Shown here piece after piece: positions 32,595 to 41,694 of a stretch of 64,000 bases of DNA. Location of the stretch: positions 2,542,001-2,606,000 of the forward strand of contig NZ_CP007790.1 of the NCBI RefSeq assembly GCF_000835165.1. The letters are read 5' to 3'. The position numbers were made by a program, and so were the translations under genes. Within the stretch, counting starts at the first letter, position 1, and each line of letters begins with the position of its first letter. A model generated the notes under the pieces. The model was not told the origin of the DNA, searched no databases, and worked only from the letters and a program-made list of their open reading frames with translations. This DNA is from Corynebacterium marinum DSM 44953 (GTDB lineage: Bacteria > Actinomycetota > Actinomycetes > Mycobacteriales > Mycobacteriaceae).

Positions 32595-34148
32595 ATGAAC
32601 AGCAGTTCACCTCCCGTGGTGCTCACCCGCGAGGTCCGCTACCACGCGGACGCCTCCGGCCTCTTCGCCCACCTCGGCGGCACCACCACCCAGGACTCCG
32701 TGCTCCTGGAATCAGCCGACATCACCACCAGGTCGGGCATCTCCTCCGTCGCAGTCCTCACCTCCTCGGTCCGGTTGACCTGCACCGGCCACTCGGTGAC
32801 GGCGGTGCCGCTGACGGCGTCGGGGGAGGCGGTCGTCGAGAAGCTCAACGAGCGGCTGGCCGACTACGGGCACGGTACCTTCAGGTTCCCGCGCACCGAC
32901 GCCGTCGACGAGCGCGAGCGCCTCACCGCCGTCAGCCCCGTCGAACCGCTGCGCGCCCTGACCCGCGATGCGGGCTACCAGGATCCGACGCACACCCTGC
33001 CGATGCTGGCCGGCGGCATCGCCTTCGACTTCCTGGAGACCTTCGAGGACCTTCCCGCGGTGGGGGAGGGGAGCAACACCTACCCGGACTACCAGTTCGT
33101 GCTCGCCGAGATCGTGCTCACCATCAACCACGGCTCGCAGACCGCGCACCTGACCGGGGTCTCCCTCGCGGAGGACGACCTGGCGGCGCGGCTCGACGAG
33201 CTCGCGTCGCTCATCGACACCGCCGAGCACTCCTACGAGCCGGAGCACCACCCCGAGGACGTCCTCACCGTCACCGCCGACATCCCCGACGAGCAGTTCC
33301 GCGGGCAGGTGGAGGCGCTGAAAGAAAACATCTACAACGGCGACATCTACCAGGTGGTCCCGGCGCGCACCTTCACCGCGCCCTGCCCCGACGCCTTCGC
33401 CGCGTACCGCCAGCTGCGCGAAACCAACCCCAGCCCCTACATGTTCTACCAGCGGGGCGTCGGCGCCAACGGGCGCCCCTACGAGCTCTTCGGCGCCTCG
33501 CCCGAGTCCAACCTCAAGTTCGACTCCGCCTCCCGCGAGGTCCAGCTCTACCCGATCGCCGGCACCCGCCCCCGCGGCCTCAACCCGGACGGCTCCGTCA
33601 ACGACGAGCTGGACATCCGCATGGAGCTCGAACTGCGCACCGACGCCAAGGAGATCGCCGAGCACACCATGCTCGTCGACCTCGCCCGCAACGATCTCGC
33701 CCGCGTCGCAGTGCCCGCCACCCGCCGGGTCGCGGACCTGCTGCAGGTAGACCGGTATTCCCGCGTCATGCATCTCGTCTCCCGCGTCACCGCCACGCTC
33801 GACCCCTCGCTCGACGCGCTGGACGCCTACCGCGCCTGCATGAACATGGGCACCCTGTCCGGGGCGCCGAAGATCCGGGCGATGGAGCTGCTGCGCGGCG
33901 TCGAGAAGAAGCGCCGCGGATCCTACGGCGGCGCCATCGGCTACCTCCGCGGCAACGGCGACATGGACAACTGCATCGTCATCCGCTCCGCCTTCGTCCA
34001 GGACGGGGTCGCCTCCGTCCAGGCGGGGGCGGGCGTGGTCCGCGACTCCAACCCGCAGGCCGAGGCCGACGAGACCCTGCACAAGGCCTACGCCGTGCTC
34101 AACGCCATCGCGCTCGCCGCGGATTCCACCCTGGAGGTCATCCGATGA
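32595..34148 (+). CDS. trpE: Anthranilate synthase component I
   Basis: A 517-residue chorismate-using enzyme. The N-terminal LLES (residues 37-40) plus the downstream Ser region forms the tryptophan feedback site. The chorismate-binding domain shows NIYNGDIYQVVPARTF, YMFYQRG, IAGTRPRG, DLARNDLARV, MHLVSRVTATL and the C-terminal YGGAIGYL...AGAGVV. It makes anthranilate from chorismate using ammonia supplied by TrpG. ATG at 32595; the stop overlaps the trpG start (ATGA). Controlled by the attenuator upstream. Confidence 0.97.
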   Translation: MNSSSPPVVLTREVRYHADASGLFAHLGGTTTQDSVLLESADITTRSGISSVAVLTSSVRLTCTGHSVTAVPLTASGEAVVEKLNERLADYGHGTFRFPRTDAVDERERLTAVSPVEPLRALTRDAGYQDPTHTLPMLAGGIAFDFLETFEDLPAVGEGSNTYPDYQFVLAEIVLTINHGSQTAHLTGVSLAEDDLAARLDELASLIDTAEHSYEPEHHPEDVLTVTADIPDEQFRGQVEALKENIYNGDIYQVVPARTFTAPCPDAFAAYRQLRETNPSPYMFYQRGVGANGRPYELFGASPESNLKFDSASREVQLYPIAGTRPRGLNPDGSVNDELDIRMELELRTDAKEIAEHTMLVDLARNDLARVAVPATRRVADLLQVDRYSRVMHLVSRVTATLDPSLDALDAYRACMNMGTLSGAPKIRAMELLRGVEKKRRGSYGGAIGYLRGNGDMDNCIVIRSAFVQDGVASVQAGAGVVRDSNPQAEADETLHKAYAVLNAIALAADSTLEVIR

Positions 34149-34789
34149 CGCACATTGTCCTCATCGACAACCACGACAGCTTCGTCTACAACCTCGTCGA
34201 CGCGTTCGCCGAGGCCGGCTACCGCTGCACTGTCTTCCGCAACACGGTCAGCGTGGACGACGTGCTCGCCGCGCAGCCCGACCTCATCTGCCTCTCGCCC
34301 GGCCCCGGTTACCCCGCGGACGCCGGCAACATGATGGCCATCCTCGACAGGGTGCTCGGCCGGATCCCGGTCCTGGGGATCTGCCTCGGATTCCAGGCGC
34401 TGCTCGAGCACCACGGCGGCACCGTCGAACCCTGCGGCCCCGTCCACGGCGTCTCCGTGCCGATGACGCTCACCGACGCCGGCGTCGGCCATCCCGTCTT
34501 CGCCGGACTGGCGATCGACGCCGACCTGCCCGGTGCCGTCGGCCATCTCGTGCCCGTCGCCCGCTACCACTCTCTCGGCTGCCTCCAGGCTCCGGCGGGG
34601 CTGCGCTCGCTCGCGACGACGGAAACCCGGATCGGCTATGTCGTCATGGCGGCCGAGACCGAGGACGGCATGGCGGTCGGGCTGCAGTTCCACCCCGAGA
34701 GCGTGCTCAGCCCTACGGGCCCGATCATCCTGACGCGCTGCGTCGAACAATTACTCGCTGTCTCCCAGAAGGAAGGTTCCCGCCGATGA
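34145..34789 (+). CDS. trpG: Anthranilate synthase component II (glutamine amidotransferase)
   Basis: A 214-residue class I glutamine amidotransferase: IDNHDSFVYNLVDA at the start, nucleophile Cys80 in VLGICLGFQALLEHHGG, and the His-Glu pair in GLQFHPESVL. It supplies ammonia to TrpE. ATG overlaps the trpE stop, and its own stop overlaps trpD (ATGA), so trpE-G-D are translationally coupled. It is not fused to TrpD, unlike the E. coli arrangement. Confidence 0.96.
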   Translation: MTHIVLIDNHDSFVYNLVDAFAEAGYRCTVFRNTVSVDDVLAAQPDLICLSPGPGYPADAGNMMAILDRVLGRIPVLGICLGFQALLEHHGGTVEPCGPVHGVSVPMTLTDAGVGHPVFAGLAIDADLPGAVGHLVPVARYHSLGCLQAPAGLRSLATTETRIGYVVMAAETEDGMAVGLQFHPESVLSPTGPIILTRCVEQLLAVSQKEGSRR

Positions 34790-35814
34790 CCCACCCCGAC
34801 AAGCTGCAGGTGCTGATCAGGTACCTCGACAAGAAGGCGCCCACCCTGGAGGAGGCCGTCGAGGTCTTCACCCCGATGACCATCGGCGAGTACGACGACG
34901 TCCACATCGCCGCGCTGCTGGCGACCATCCGCACCCGCGGGGAAACCTTCGCCGACATCGCCGGGGCCGCCAAGGCCTTCCTCAACGCCGGCCGCCCCTT
35001 CCCCGTCCCCGGCAAGGGGGTGCTGGACACCGCCGGCACGGGCGGCGACGGCGCCAACACCATCAACATCACCACCGGCGCCTCCCTGGTCGCAGCAGCC
35101 GGGGGACTGAAGGTGATCAAGCACGGCAACCGCTCCGTGTCCTCCAAGTCCGGTTCCGCCGACGTACTCGAGGCCCTCAACATTCCGCTGGACCTCGACC
35201 CGGACCGCGCGGTCCGCCAGTTTGAGGCGTCCAACTTCACCTTCCTCTTCGCCCCCGCCTACAACCCGGCCATCGCCCACGCGCAGCCGGTGCGCAAGGC
35301 GCTGAAGATCCCCACCATCTTCAATGTCCTCGGCCCGCTGCTCTCCCCGGTGCGCCCCGAATTCCAGATCATGGGCGTGGCCAACCCGGCGCAGGGGCAG
35401 ATGATCGCCGAGGTCTTCCGCGAGCTCGGCCGCTCCCGCGCCCTGGTCGTCCACGGCTCCGGGACCGACGAGATCGCCGTCCACGGCACCACCACCGTGT
35501 GGGAGCTGAAGGCGAACGGCGAGATCGTCTCCTATGAGGTGACGCCGGAGGAACTGGGCGTCGAGAAGCACGAGCTCGCCGACCTCGTCGGCGGCGACGG
35601 CGAGGAGAACGCCCGCCACATGCGCGCGCTCTTCGACGGCACCGGCCCGGCCGCGCACCGCGACGCCGTGGCCGTCAACGCCGGCGCGATGTTCTACCTC
35701 AACTCACGCGTCGATTCGCTCCGCGAGGGCACCGAGCTCGCGCAGAAGCTCATCGCGGACGGCACGGTCCGCAACTGGCTCGCCAAGCACGAAGGGACCG
35801 ATTATGGCGTCTGA
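34786..35814 (+). CDS. trpD: Anthranilate phosphoribosyltransferase
   Basis: A 342-residue enzyme that joins anthranilate to phosphoribosyl pyrophosphate. The PRPP-binding loop is DTAGTGGDGANTINITTGAS (residues 81-100), followed by KHGNRSVSSKSGSADVLEAL and FLFAPAYNPAIAHAQPVRK, all family hallmarks. Length is normal. The 3' end overlaps trpC by 11 bp in another frame. Confidence 0.97.
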   Translation: MTHPDKLQVLIRYLDKKAPTLEEAVEVFTPMTIGEYDDVHIAALLATIRTRGETFADIAGAAKAFLNAGRPFPVPGKGVLDTAGTGGDGANTINITTGASLVAAAGGLKVIKHGNRSVSSKSGSADVLEALNIPLDLDPDRAVRQFEASNFTFLFAPAYNPAIAHAQPVRKALKIPTIFNVLGPLLSPVRPEFQIMGVANPAQGQMIAEVFRELGRSRALVVHGSGTDEIAVHGTTTVWELKANGEIVSYEVTPEELGVEKHELADLVGGDGEENARHMRALFDGTGPAAHRDAVAVNAGAMFYLNSRVDSLREGTELAQKLIADGTVRNWLAKHEGTDYGV

Positions 35815-37225
35815 CAACCTCCCCACCGTCCTCGAGGGCATCGTCGAGGGCCGCCGCGGCCACCTCGAGGAGATCCGGGCTCGCATCGCCCACGTGGACC
35901 CCGCCACGCTGACCAGGTCGACGCGCTCGCTGCACGACAACCTGCGTGCCGACGGCCGCGGCGGCAACCGCTTCATCATGGAGTGCAAGTCCTCGTCCCC
36001 CTCGCTCGGCATGATCCGCGAGCACTACGAGCCGGGCGCGATCGCCCGCGTCTACTCCCGTTACGCCAGCGGCATCTCCGTACTCTGCGAGCCGGACCGT
36101 TTCGGCGGCGATTACGACCATCTGGCCACCGTCGCATCCTCCACCCACCTGCCGGTGCTGTGCAAAGACTTCATCATCGACGAGGTCCAGATCCACGCCG
36201 CCCGCTACTTCGGCGCGGACGCGATCCTGCTCATGCTCTCCGTCCTGTCTGACGAGGAGTACGCCGCGCTCGCCGACGTCGCCGCCCGCTACGACCTCGA
36301 CATCCTCACCGAGGTCATCGACGAGGAGGAGGTGGAGCGTGCCGTGCGGCTCGGCGCGAACATCTTCGGCATCAACCACCGCAACCTCCACGACCTCTCC
36401 ATCGACCTTGACCGCTCCGCCAGGCTGGCGGCCCTGCTACCTGACGACGCCGTCGTGGTCTCCGAATCCGGCATCCGCGACGCGGAAACCGTCCGGCGCC
36501 TGGGCGGCCACTCCAACGGTTTCCTCGTCGGCTCCCAGCTGACCTCCCAGCCGGACGTCGACCTGGCCGCACGCGAGCTCGTGTACGGCCCCAACAAGGT
36601 GTGCGGCCTGACCTCACCGACGGCCGCCCAGGCCGCCGCAGCAGCGGGCGCGGTCTACGGCGGGCTCATCTTCGACGAGTCCTCCCCGCGCAATGTTTCA
36701 CGTGAAACAGCCGAGCAGATCATCGCCGCGGAGCGGGGCCTGAAGTACGTCGCGGTCTCCCGCCGGGCCTCCGGTTTCGCCGAACTACTTCTCGACGGCG
36801 TCGTAGCGGTGCAGATCCACGCCCCTTACCAGGGATCCGTCGAAGCGGAACGCAACCTCATCGCCGCCGTCCGGGCCGAGGTGGGCTGCGAAGTCTGGCG
36901 GGCGGTCTCCATGACCTCCGTCGACGGAGAGGTCGCCATGGCGATCGCCGGCGACGTCGACAAGCTCGTCCTCGATTCCGGCGAAGGCGGCACCGGCACC
37001 ACCTTCGACTGGGCCAACGTCCCCGCCGAAGCGAAGCAGCGAAGCCTGCTCGCCGGCGGACTCTCACCCGACAACATCGCCGACGCACTCACGGTCGGAT
37101 GCCTCGGTCTCGACCTCAACTCCGGCGTGGAGTACCCCGCCGGGGCGGGGGAGTGGGCCGGACGCAAGGACGCCGGCGCCATCCGCCGCGCATTCGCCAC
37201 CATCCGCAGCTTCAGCTACCAATAG
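35804..37225 (+). CDS. trpCF: Fused indole-3-glycerol-phosphate synthase / phosphoribosylanthranilate isomerase
   Basis: A 473-residue fusion, as in enteric and corynebacterial TrpC(F). The synthase half (residues 1-260) shows [40 protein letters not shown] and [12 protein letters not shown]. The isomerase half (265-473) begins [27 protein letters not shown] and ends with [14 protein letters not shown] and [19 protein letters not shown] perfect parS site (36694-36709) is embedded in the isomerase half, encoding NVSRET. It starts inside trpD. Confidence 0.96.
   Translation: MASDNLPTVLEGIVEGRRGHLEEIRARIAHVDPATLTRSTRSLHDNLRADGRGGNRFIMECKSSSPSLGMIREHYEPGAIARVYSRYASGISVLCEPDRFGGDYDHLATVASSTHLPVLCKDFIIDEVQIHAARYFGADAILLMLSVLSDEEYAALADVAARYDLDILTEVIDEEEVERAVRLGANIFGINHRNLHDLSIDLDRSARLAALLPDDAVVVSESGIRDAETVRRLGGHSNGFLVGSQLTSQPDVDLAARELVYGPNKVCGLTSPTAAQAAAAAGAVYGGLIFDESSPRNVSRETAEQIIAAERGLKYVAVSRRASGFAELLLDGVVAVQIHAPYQGSVEAERNLIAAVRAEVGCEVWRAVSMTSVDGEVAMAIAGDVDKLVLDSGEGGTGTTFDWANVPAEAKQRSLLAGGLSPDNIADALTVGCLGLDLNSGVEYPAGAGEWAGRKDAGAIRRAFATIRSFSYQ
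36694..36709. promoter_or_regulatory. parS site (ParB-binding) within trpCF
   Basis: TGTTTCACGTGAAACA is an exact 16-bp palindrome identical to the widely conserved bacterial parS consensus. parA and parB are at 59.9-61.9 kb in this window. Confidence 0.93.
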
Positions 37226-37236
37226 GATCGACAGAC

Positions 37237-38505
37237 ATGACAACAAGCACCTCACAAAGCGACGGCGGGGCGACCATCCTGCCCGCCTACTTCGGTGAAT
37301 TCGGCGGACAGTTCGTCCCCGAGTCACTCATCCCGGCACTCGACCAGCTCGAGCAGGCCTTCGTCGACGCGCAGAACGACCCCTCCTTCCGCGAGGAGCT
37401 GGCCACCTACCTCCGCGACTACCTCGGCCGCCCCACCCCCCTGACCGAGTGCTCCAACCTGCCGCTGGCCGGACAGGGCAAGGGTCACGCGCGGATCTTC
37501 CTCAAGCGCGAGGATCTCGTCCACGGCGGCGCCCACAAGACCAACCAGGTCATCGGCCAAGCGCTGCTGGCCAAGCGTATGGGCAAAACCCGCATCATCG
37601 CCGAGACGGGCGCCGGCCAGCACGGCACCGCCACGGCGCTGGCCTGCTCGCTGCTCGGCCTCGAATGCGTCGTGTACATGGGCGCCAAGGACGTCGAACG
37701 CCAGCAGCCCAACGTTTTCCGCATGAAGCTCATGGGCGCGAAGGTCATCCCCGTCGACGCCGGTTCCGGCACCCTCAAAGACGCCGTCAACGAAGCGCTG
37801 CGCGACTGGACCGCCACCTTCCACGAGTCCCACTACCTCCTGGGCACCGCCGCCGGCCCCCACCCCTTCCCGACGATCGTGCGCGAATTCCACCGCGTCA
37901 TCTCCGAGGAAGCCAAGGCGCAGATGATCGAGCGCACCGGCGGGCTGCCGGACCTCGTCGTCGCCTGCGTCGGCGGCGGTTCGAACGCCATCGGCATGTT
38001 CGCCGACTTCATCGACGAAGAGGGCGTGGAGCTCGTCGGAGCCGAACCCGGCGGCCTGGGCCTCGAATCCGGCAAGCACGGCGCCACCATCAACAACGGC
38101 CAGATCGGCATCCTCCACGGCGCCCGCAGCTACCTCATGCGGAACTCCGACGGTCAGGTGGAGGAGTCCTACTCCATCTCCGCCGGTCTCGACTACCCGG
38201 GCGTGGGGCCGCAGCACGCGTACCTCCACGACTCCGGCCGCGCCACCTACGTCGGCATCACCGACGCCGAGGCACTGGAGGCCTTCCAGCTGCTCTCCCT
38301 CTACGAGGGCATCATCCCCGCCCTCGAGTCGTCCCACGCCATGGCCTACGCCCTCAAGCGCGCGAAGCTGGCGGAGGAGAACGACGAGAACACAACCATC
38401 CTCGTCTCCCTGTCCGGCCGCGGCGACAAGGACGTCGACCACGTCCGCCGCACCCTCGAGGAAAACCCCGAGCTCGTCCTGGCCAAGGAGGTCCAGCAGT
38501 CATGA
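37237..38505 (+). CDS. trpB: Tryptophan synthase beta chain
   Basis: A 422-residue PLP enzyme that condenses indole and serine. [16 protein letters not shown] lies at the N-terminus, the PLP Lys101 is in [13 protein letters not shown], the phosphate cup is [11 protein letters not shown], and [16 protein letters not shown] [13 protein letters not shown] closes the protein. The chosen ATG at 37237 gives normal length; the frame remains open upstream inside trpCF. The stop overlaps the trpA start. Confidence 0.97.
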   Translation: MTTSTSQSDGGATILPAYFGEFGGQFVPESLIPALDQLEQAFVDAQNDPSFREELATYLRDYLGRPTPLTECSNLPLAGQGKGHARIFLKREDLVHGGAHKTNQVIGQALLAKRMGKTRIIAETGAGQHGTATALACSLLGLECVVYMGAKDVERQQPNVFRMKLMGAKVIPVDAGSGTLKDAVNEALRDWTATFHESHYLLGTAAGPHPFPTIVREFHRVISEEAKAQMIERTGGLPDLVVACVGGGSNAIGMFADFIDEEGVELVGAEPGGLGLESGKHGATINNGQIGILHGARSYLMRNSDGQVEESYSISAGLDYPGVGPQHAYLHDSGRATYVGITDAEALEAFQLLSLYEGIIPALESSHAMAYALKRAKLAEENDENTTILVSLSGRGDKDVDHVRRTLEENPELVLAKEVQQS

Positions 38506-39344
38506 CCCGTTACGACAAGCTCTTCTCCGCACTCGCCGAGAAGAACGAGGGCGCATTCGTCCCGTTCCTCATGTTGGGCGACCCCACCCCGGCCGACGCC
38601 CTGGAGATCGTCCGCACCGTCGTCGGCGCGGGTGCCGACGCCCTCGAGCTCGGCGTCCCCTTCTCCGATCCCGTCGCTGACGGACCCACGATCCAGAAGT
38701 CGCACATCCGCGCCCTCGACGGTGGCGCCACCGTGGACGGTGCGCTGGAGCAGATCCGCACCATCCGGAACGAGTTCCCGGATCTGCCGATCGGCCTGCT
38801 GATCTACGGCAACGTGCCCTTCACCCGCGGCGTCGAGAAATTCTACCGTGAATTCGCCGAGGCCGGAGCCGACTCCATCCTGCTTCCCGACGTCCCCGTG
38901 CGCGAAGGCGAGCCCTTCGCCGCCGCCGCCGAGACCGCCGGCATCGACCCGATCTTCATCGCTCCGGCCCAGGCCGCCGAGAAGACCCTCGCGGGCGTGG
39001 CCGCCCACTCCAAGGGCTACATCTACGCCGTCTCCCGCCACGGCGTTACCGGCACGGAACGCGAGTCGGAGACCACCGGATTGAAGGAGGTCGTGGAGAA
39101 CGTGAAGCGTTTCGGCGGCGCTCCGATCCTTTTGGGCTTCGGCATCTCCACCCCGCAGCACGTCGCCGACGCCATCGAAGCGGGCGCCGCCGGAGCGATC
39201 TCCGGGTCAGCCATCACGAAAATCATCGACCGGCATGTCGAAGGCGTCCACCCCGACCCGGGCCGCGTCACCGACCCGGCCGCCCTCGCAGCCGAACTCG
39301 GCGAGTTTGTCTCTGCGATGAAAGCCGCGACCGTACGACGCTAG
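38502..39344 (+). CDS. trpA: Tryptophan synthase alpha chain
   Basis: A 280-residue TIM barrel that splits indole-3-glycerol phosphate. Catalytic acids lie in [22 protein letters not shown]; phosphate-binding loops are [12 protein letters not shown] and [12 protein letters not shown] plus GAISGSAI. It ends the trp operon and is followed by a strong hairpin at 39355. ATG overlaps the trpB stop (ATGA). Confidence 0.97.
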   Translation: MTRYDKLFSALAEKNEGAFVPFLMLGDPTPADALEIVRTVVGAGADALELGVPFSDPVADGPTIQKSHIRALDGGATVDGALEQIRTIRNEFPDLPIGLLIYGNVPFTRGVEKFYREFAEAGADSILLPDVPVREGEPFAAAAETAGIDPIFIAPAQAAEKTLAGVAAHSKGYIYAVSRHGVTGTERESETTGLKEVVENVKRFGGAPILLGFGISTPQHVADAIEAGAAGAISGSAITKIIDRHVEGVHPDPGRVTDPAALAAELGEFVSAMKAATVRR

Positions 39345-39354
39345 GTTCCCCCGG

Positions 39355-39381
39355 TGCCCGCCCACTTTCCGTGGGCGGGCA
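39355..39381 (+). terminator. trp operon terminator hairpin
   Basis: An 11-bp perfect stem (TGCCCGCCCAC with GTGGGCGGGCA, loop TTTCC) starts 11 bp after the trpA stop and is followed by TTGTGCT. The U-tract is short. Confidence 0.75.
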
Positions 39382-39397
39382 TTGTGCTGCCTACCCC

Positions 39398-39426
39398 TTG
39401 CGCAGATAGGACAGATGTTCTAACGT
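39398..39426 (+). promoter_or_regulatory. Candidate promoter of the DUF222-HNH gene
   Basis: TTGCGC and TAACGT hexamers with a 17-nt spacer are exactly those of the candidate trp promoter at 32372. Inverted ATGTTC (39415-39420) and GAACAT (39434-39439) overlap the -10 region and may be an operator. Confidence 0.45.
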
Positions 39427-39462
39427 GTTAATCGAACATACAGCCTAAGGGGAAGGCACGTC

Positions 39463-40740
39463 ATGGGGGAGTCGGTCGTCGACCGCGCAATCAGAGAACT
39501 TCTGTACCCGTCCAACTTCTACTCGGTCTGCTCGACCACCGATCGCACCGCCATCCAGGGCGCGCGGATACGTCGCGCCGACTACGAGATGTGGCAATCC
39601 ATTCTTCCTGACGATCTGGAGGACATCGAACTTGTCCTCGCCTCAATTCGTAGTTCCACTGGATTCGGGGAACGCCACATCCAGAGCGCCCTCTTCGCAC
39701 ATCAACGCCTCCGCGACCTGCCCGAGCTCAAGGCGCTCCAGGAACGCCTCTTCCATCTCGATCTGAACCGGTTGAAGGCCATCGACGCGGTGCTCTGCAA
39801 AGTGGACGCCGCCAACGCGGAACATATGCGCATCATCGACGAAGGCCTCACCACCTTCCTCACCCCCACCCGGCCGAACCAGAACCTTCCTTCCGCCGGA
39901 GCGATCCGCAGGAAACTCAACGCGATCATCCTCACGCTCGACAACACTGTTTCACCCGACGACGCACCTCCGAAAGCGGGGGAGGGGTTCTCCGTCGGGA
40001 TCGACGGCAACCAAGGCTACGTGGACGTCGTGACCGACTCAGTGTCCGCCCACGAAATCGATGAGCGGGTACGTAAACACGCTGCCGCCCGGGAGATCAG
40101 TCTGGTGGAGGCGTTCAAGGAACTCATCCGCGGGGAGGGCTCGACCGACGTGGTCCTCAATGTCTACCGGGCCAATGACGTCGACGACGCCCCGGGCTGG
40201 ATCTCGGGCGTTGGCTGGATCAGCCCGGAGGCAGCCGATGAACTCACCGAACAGGCCGGCAAAGTTCAGGACATGGATGCCCTTCGCGACAAGGTTTCCT
40301 CGTCCTACGCCACGCCCGAAGACATCCGGGCGGTGGTTGTCGGGATGGACGGAGGGTGCGGATACCCCGACTGCGCATGCCACGGAATCCGCTCCCAGAT
40401 GGATCATCGGATCGACTTCAAAGACGGCGGCCTCACCACCCCGGCTAATCTCACCGCCATCTGCCAACACCACCACAACATCAAGACTGATGGCCGAGTC
40501 CGCTACATCATCGACCCGCAGACCCGGGAGAAAGTCTGGCTGTTCGAGAATGGACGATGGGCTACTTCGGAGCCATCCGGCCCGCTGGCCCCCAAGGAGC
40601 GCAGATGGCTGCAGACCGTCAGTCAGCGAAGCAGAAAGCGGCGGGAAAGGATCCGCGCCGAATCCCAAGCCAGGCGCCAGGGGGAGTCCGTTCCCCTGAC
40701 CGGAGAAATAGGAGAAACCGAGGATCGGCCACCATTCTGA
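39463..40740 (+). CDS. DUF222 / HNH endonuclease domain protein
   Basis: A 425-residue protein of the 13E12-like group found in many copies in corynebacteria and mycobacteria. An N-terminal helical DUF222 region (to about 290) is followed by an HNH nuclease motif: GCGYPDCACHGIRSQMDHRIDFKDGGLTTPANLTAICQHHHNIK, with paired Cys for zinc and the HNH residues. The C-terminus is basic (RSRKRRERIRAESQARRQ). Function of the family is not settled; mobility or DNA processing has been proposed. ATG at 39463 follows GGGGAAGG. Confidence 0.87.
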   Translation: MGESVVDRAIRELLYPSNFYSVCSTTDRTAIQGARIRRADYEMWQSILPDDLEDIELVLASIRSSTGFGERHIQSALFAHQRLRDLPELKALQERLFHLDLNRLKAIDAVLCKVDAANAEHMRIIDEGLTTFLTPTRPNQNLPSAGAIRRKLNAIILTLDNTVSPDDAPPKAGEGFSVGIDGNQGYVDVVTDSVSAHEIDERVRKHAAAREISLVEAFKELIRGEGSTDVVLNVYRANDVDDAPGWISGVGWISPEAADELTEQAGKVQDMDALRDKVSSSYATPEDIRAVVVGMDGGCGYPDCACHGIRSQMDHRIDFKDGGLTTPANLTAICQHHHNIKTDGRVRYIIDPQTREKVWLFENGRWATSEPSGPLAPKERRWLQTVSQRSRKRRERIRAESQARRQGESVPLTGEIGETEDRPPF

Positions 40741-40770
40741 AAGGGACTTGGCAAGCTGGGGACATCAAGA

Positions 40771-40786
40771 AGTTTCACGTGAAACC
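40771..40786. promoter_or_regulatory. parS site upstream of ABC ATPase gene
   Basis: The 14-bp core GTTTCACGTGAAAC (40772-40785) matches parS perfectly; the outermost pair is A/C instead of T/A. It lies between the HNH and ABC genes, ending 18 bp before the ABC start. Confidence 0.9.
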
Positions 40787-40803
40787 TAGCGAGAGGAAAC
40801 GCG

Positions 40804-41694
40804 ATGACGCCCGTCATCGAAATTCATGACCTGGTGAAGAACTTTGGCACCTTCCGCGCCCTAGACGGGCTGAACCTGACAGTGGAAGCTGGGACGATCC
40901 ACGGATTCCTGGGCCCCAATGGCTCAGGCAAATCCACCGCGATCCGCATCCTGCTCGGGGTCCTCCATGCGACTTCCGGCACGGCCGCCGTCCTGGGGAA
41001 GAACCCACGACGGTCGCCGGATGTTCTGAAGCGGGTCGGATACGTCCCGGGAGATGTGTCCCTGTGGCCGAGCCTAACGGGAAGGGAAGTCTTTCGGGCG
41101 CTGGAAAGTCTCCGGGGCCGGCCCGTCAATCTACGCAGGGAAGAAGAACTCATAGAAGCATTCAAGTTGAATCCGGACAAGAAGTGCCGCGAATACTCCA
41201 CCGGAAACCGACGAAAAGTCAGCCTGATTGCCGCAATGTCATCCGGGGCTGAAGCTTTCATTCTCGATGAACCCACCGCCGGCCTCGACCCTCTGATGGA
41301 GCAGGAGTTTGTGGAGCAGATCCGCAGAGAAAGAGACGGCGGAGCGACGGTCCTCCTGTCCAGCCACATCATGAGCGAGGTGGAGAAACTATGCGACTAC
41401 GTGACCATTATCCGAGACGGAAGAACCGTGGAGTCGGGCAGTATGGCGGATTTGAAGCATTTGTCCACCCACGATATTGCCGCGCGGGTTTCACGTGAAA
41501 CGCCGGCGCTGAAAGCGCTCGCCGACGCCACCATCAAAGGGGGCCAGGTCCACATCACCGCCGCCCGTCAGGACGTGCCCCGAATCCTCCGGATCATCCT
41601 CGAAGCCGGGGGAGAGGACATCACCGCGACACCAGCCAGCCTGGAAGAAATGTTCCTCTCACATTACGGCGGCGGAAAGCGGGCGAAAGGATGA
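40804..41694 (+). CDS. ABC exporter ATP-binding protein
   Basis: A 296-residue ATPase with Walker A GFLGPNGSGKSTAIRILLG, signature YSTGNRRKVSLIAAM (a variant of LSGGQ), Walker B AFILDEPTAGLDPLMEQEF and a switch His in LLSSHIMSEVEKLC. The C-terminal 80 residues are the drug-exporter-type extension. ATG at 40804 follows GAGAGGAAAC. A parS core (41488-41501) lies in the coding sequence. The stop overlaps the permease ATG by 4 bp. The pair resembles exporters of antibiotics or polyketides. Confidence 0.92.
   Translation: MTPVIEIHDLVKNFGTFRALDGLNLTVEAGTIHGFLGPNGSGKSTAIRILLGVLHATSGTAAVLGKNPRRSPDVLKRVGYVPGDVSLWPSLTGREVFRALESLRGRPVNLRREEELIEAFKLNPDKKCREYSTGNRRKVSLIAAMSSGAEAFILDEPTAGLDPLMEQEFVEQIRRERDGGATVLLSSHIMSEVEKLCDYVTIIRDGRTVESGSMADLKHLSTHDIAARVSRETPALKALADATIKGGQVHITAARQDVPRILRIILEAGGEDITATPASLEEMFLSHYGGGKRAKG
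41487..41502. promoter_or_regulatory. parS site within ABC ATPase gene
   Basis: The 14-bp core GTTTCACGTGAAAC at 41488-41501 is perfect; the flanking pair is G/G. In the gene it encodes VSRET, as in trpCF. Confidence 0.9.

Noticed and set aside
39415..39439. ATGTTC...GAACAT as a LexA/SOS box
   Set aside because: The arms are in the opposite order (GTTC before GAAC) and the spacer is too long for corynebacterial LexA sites.
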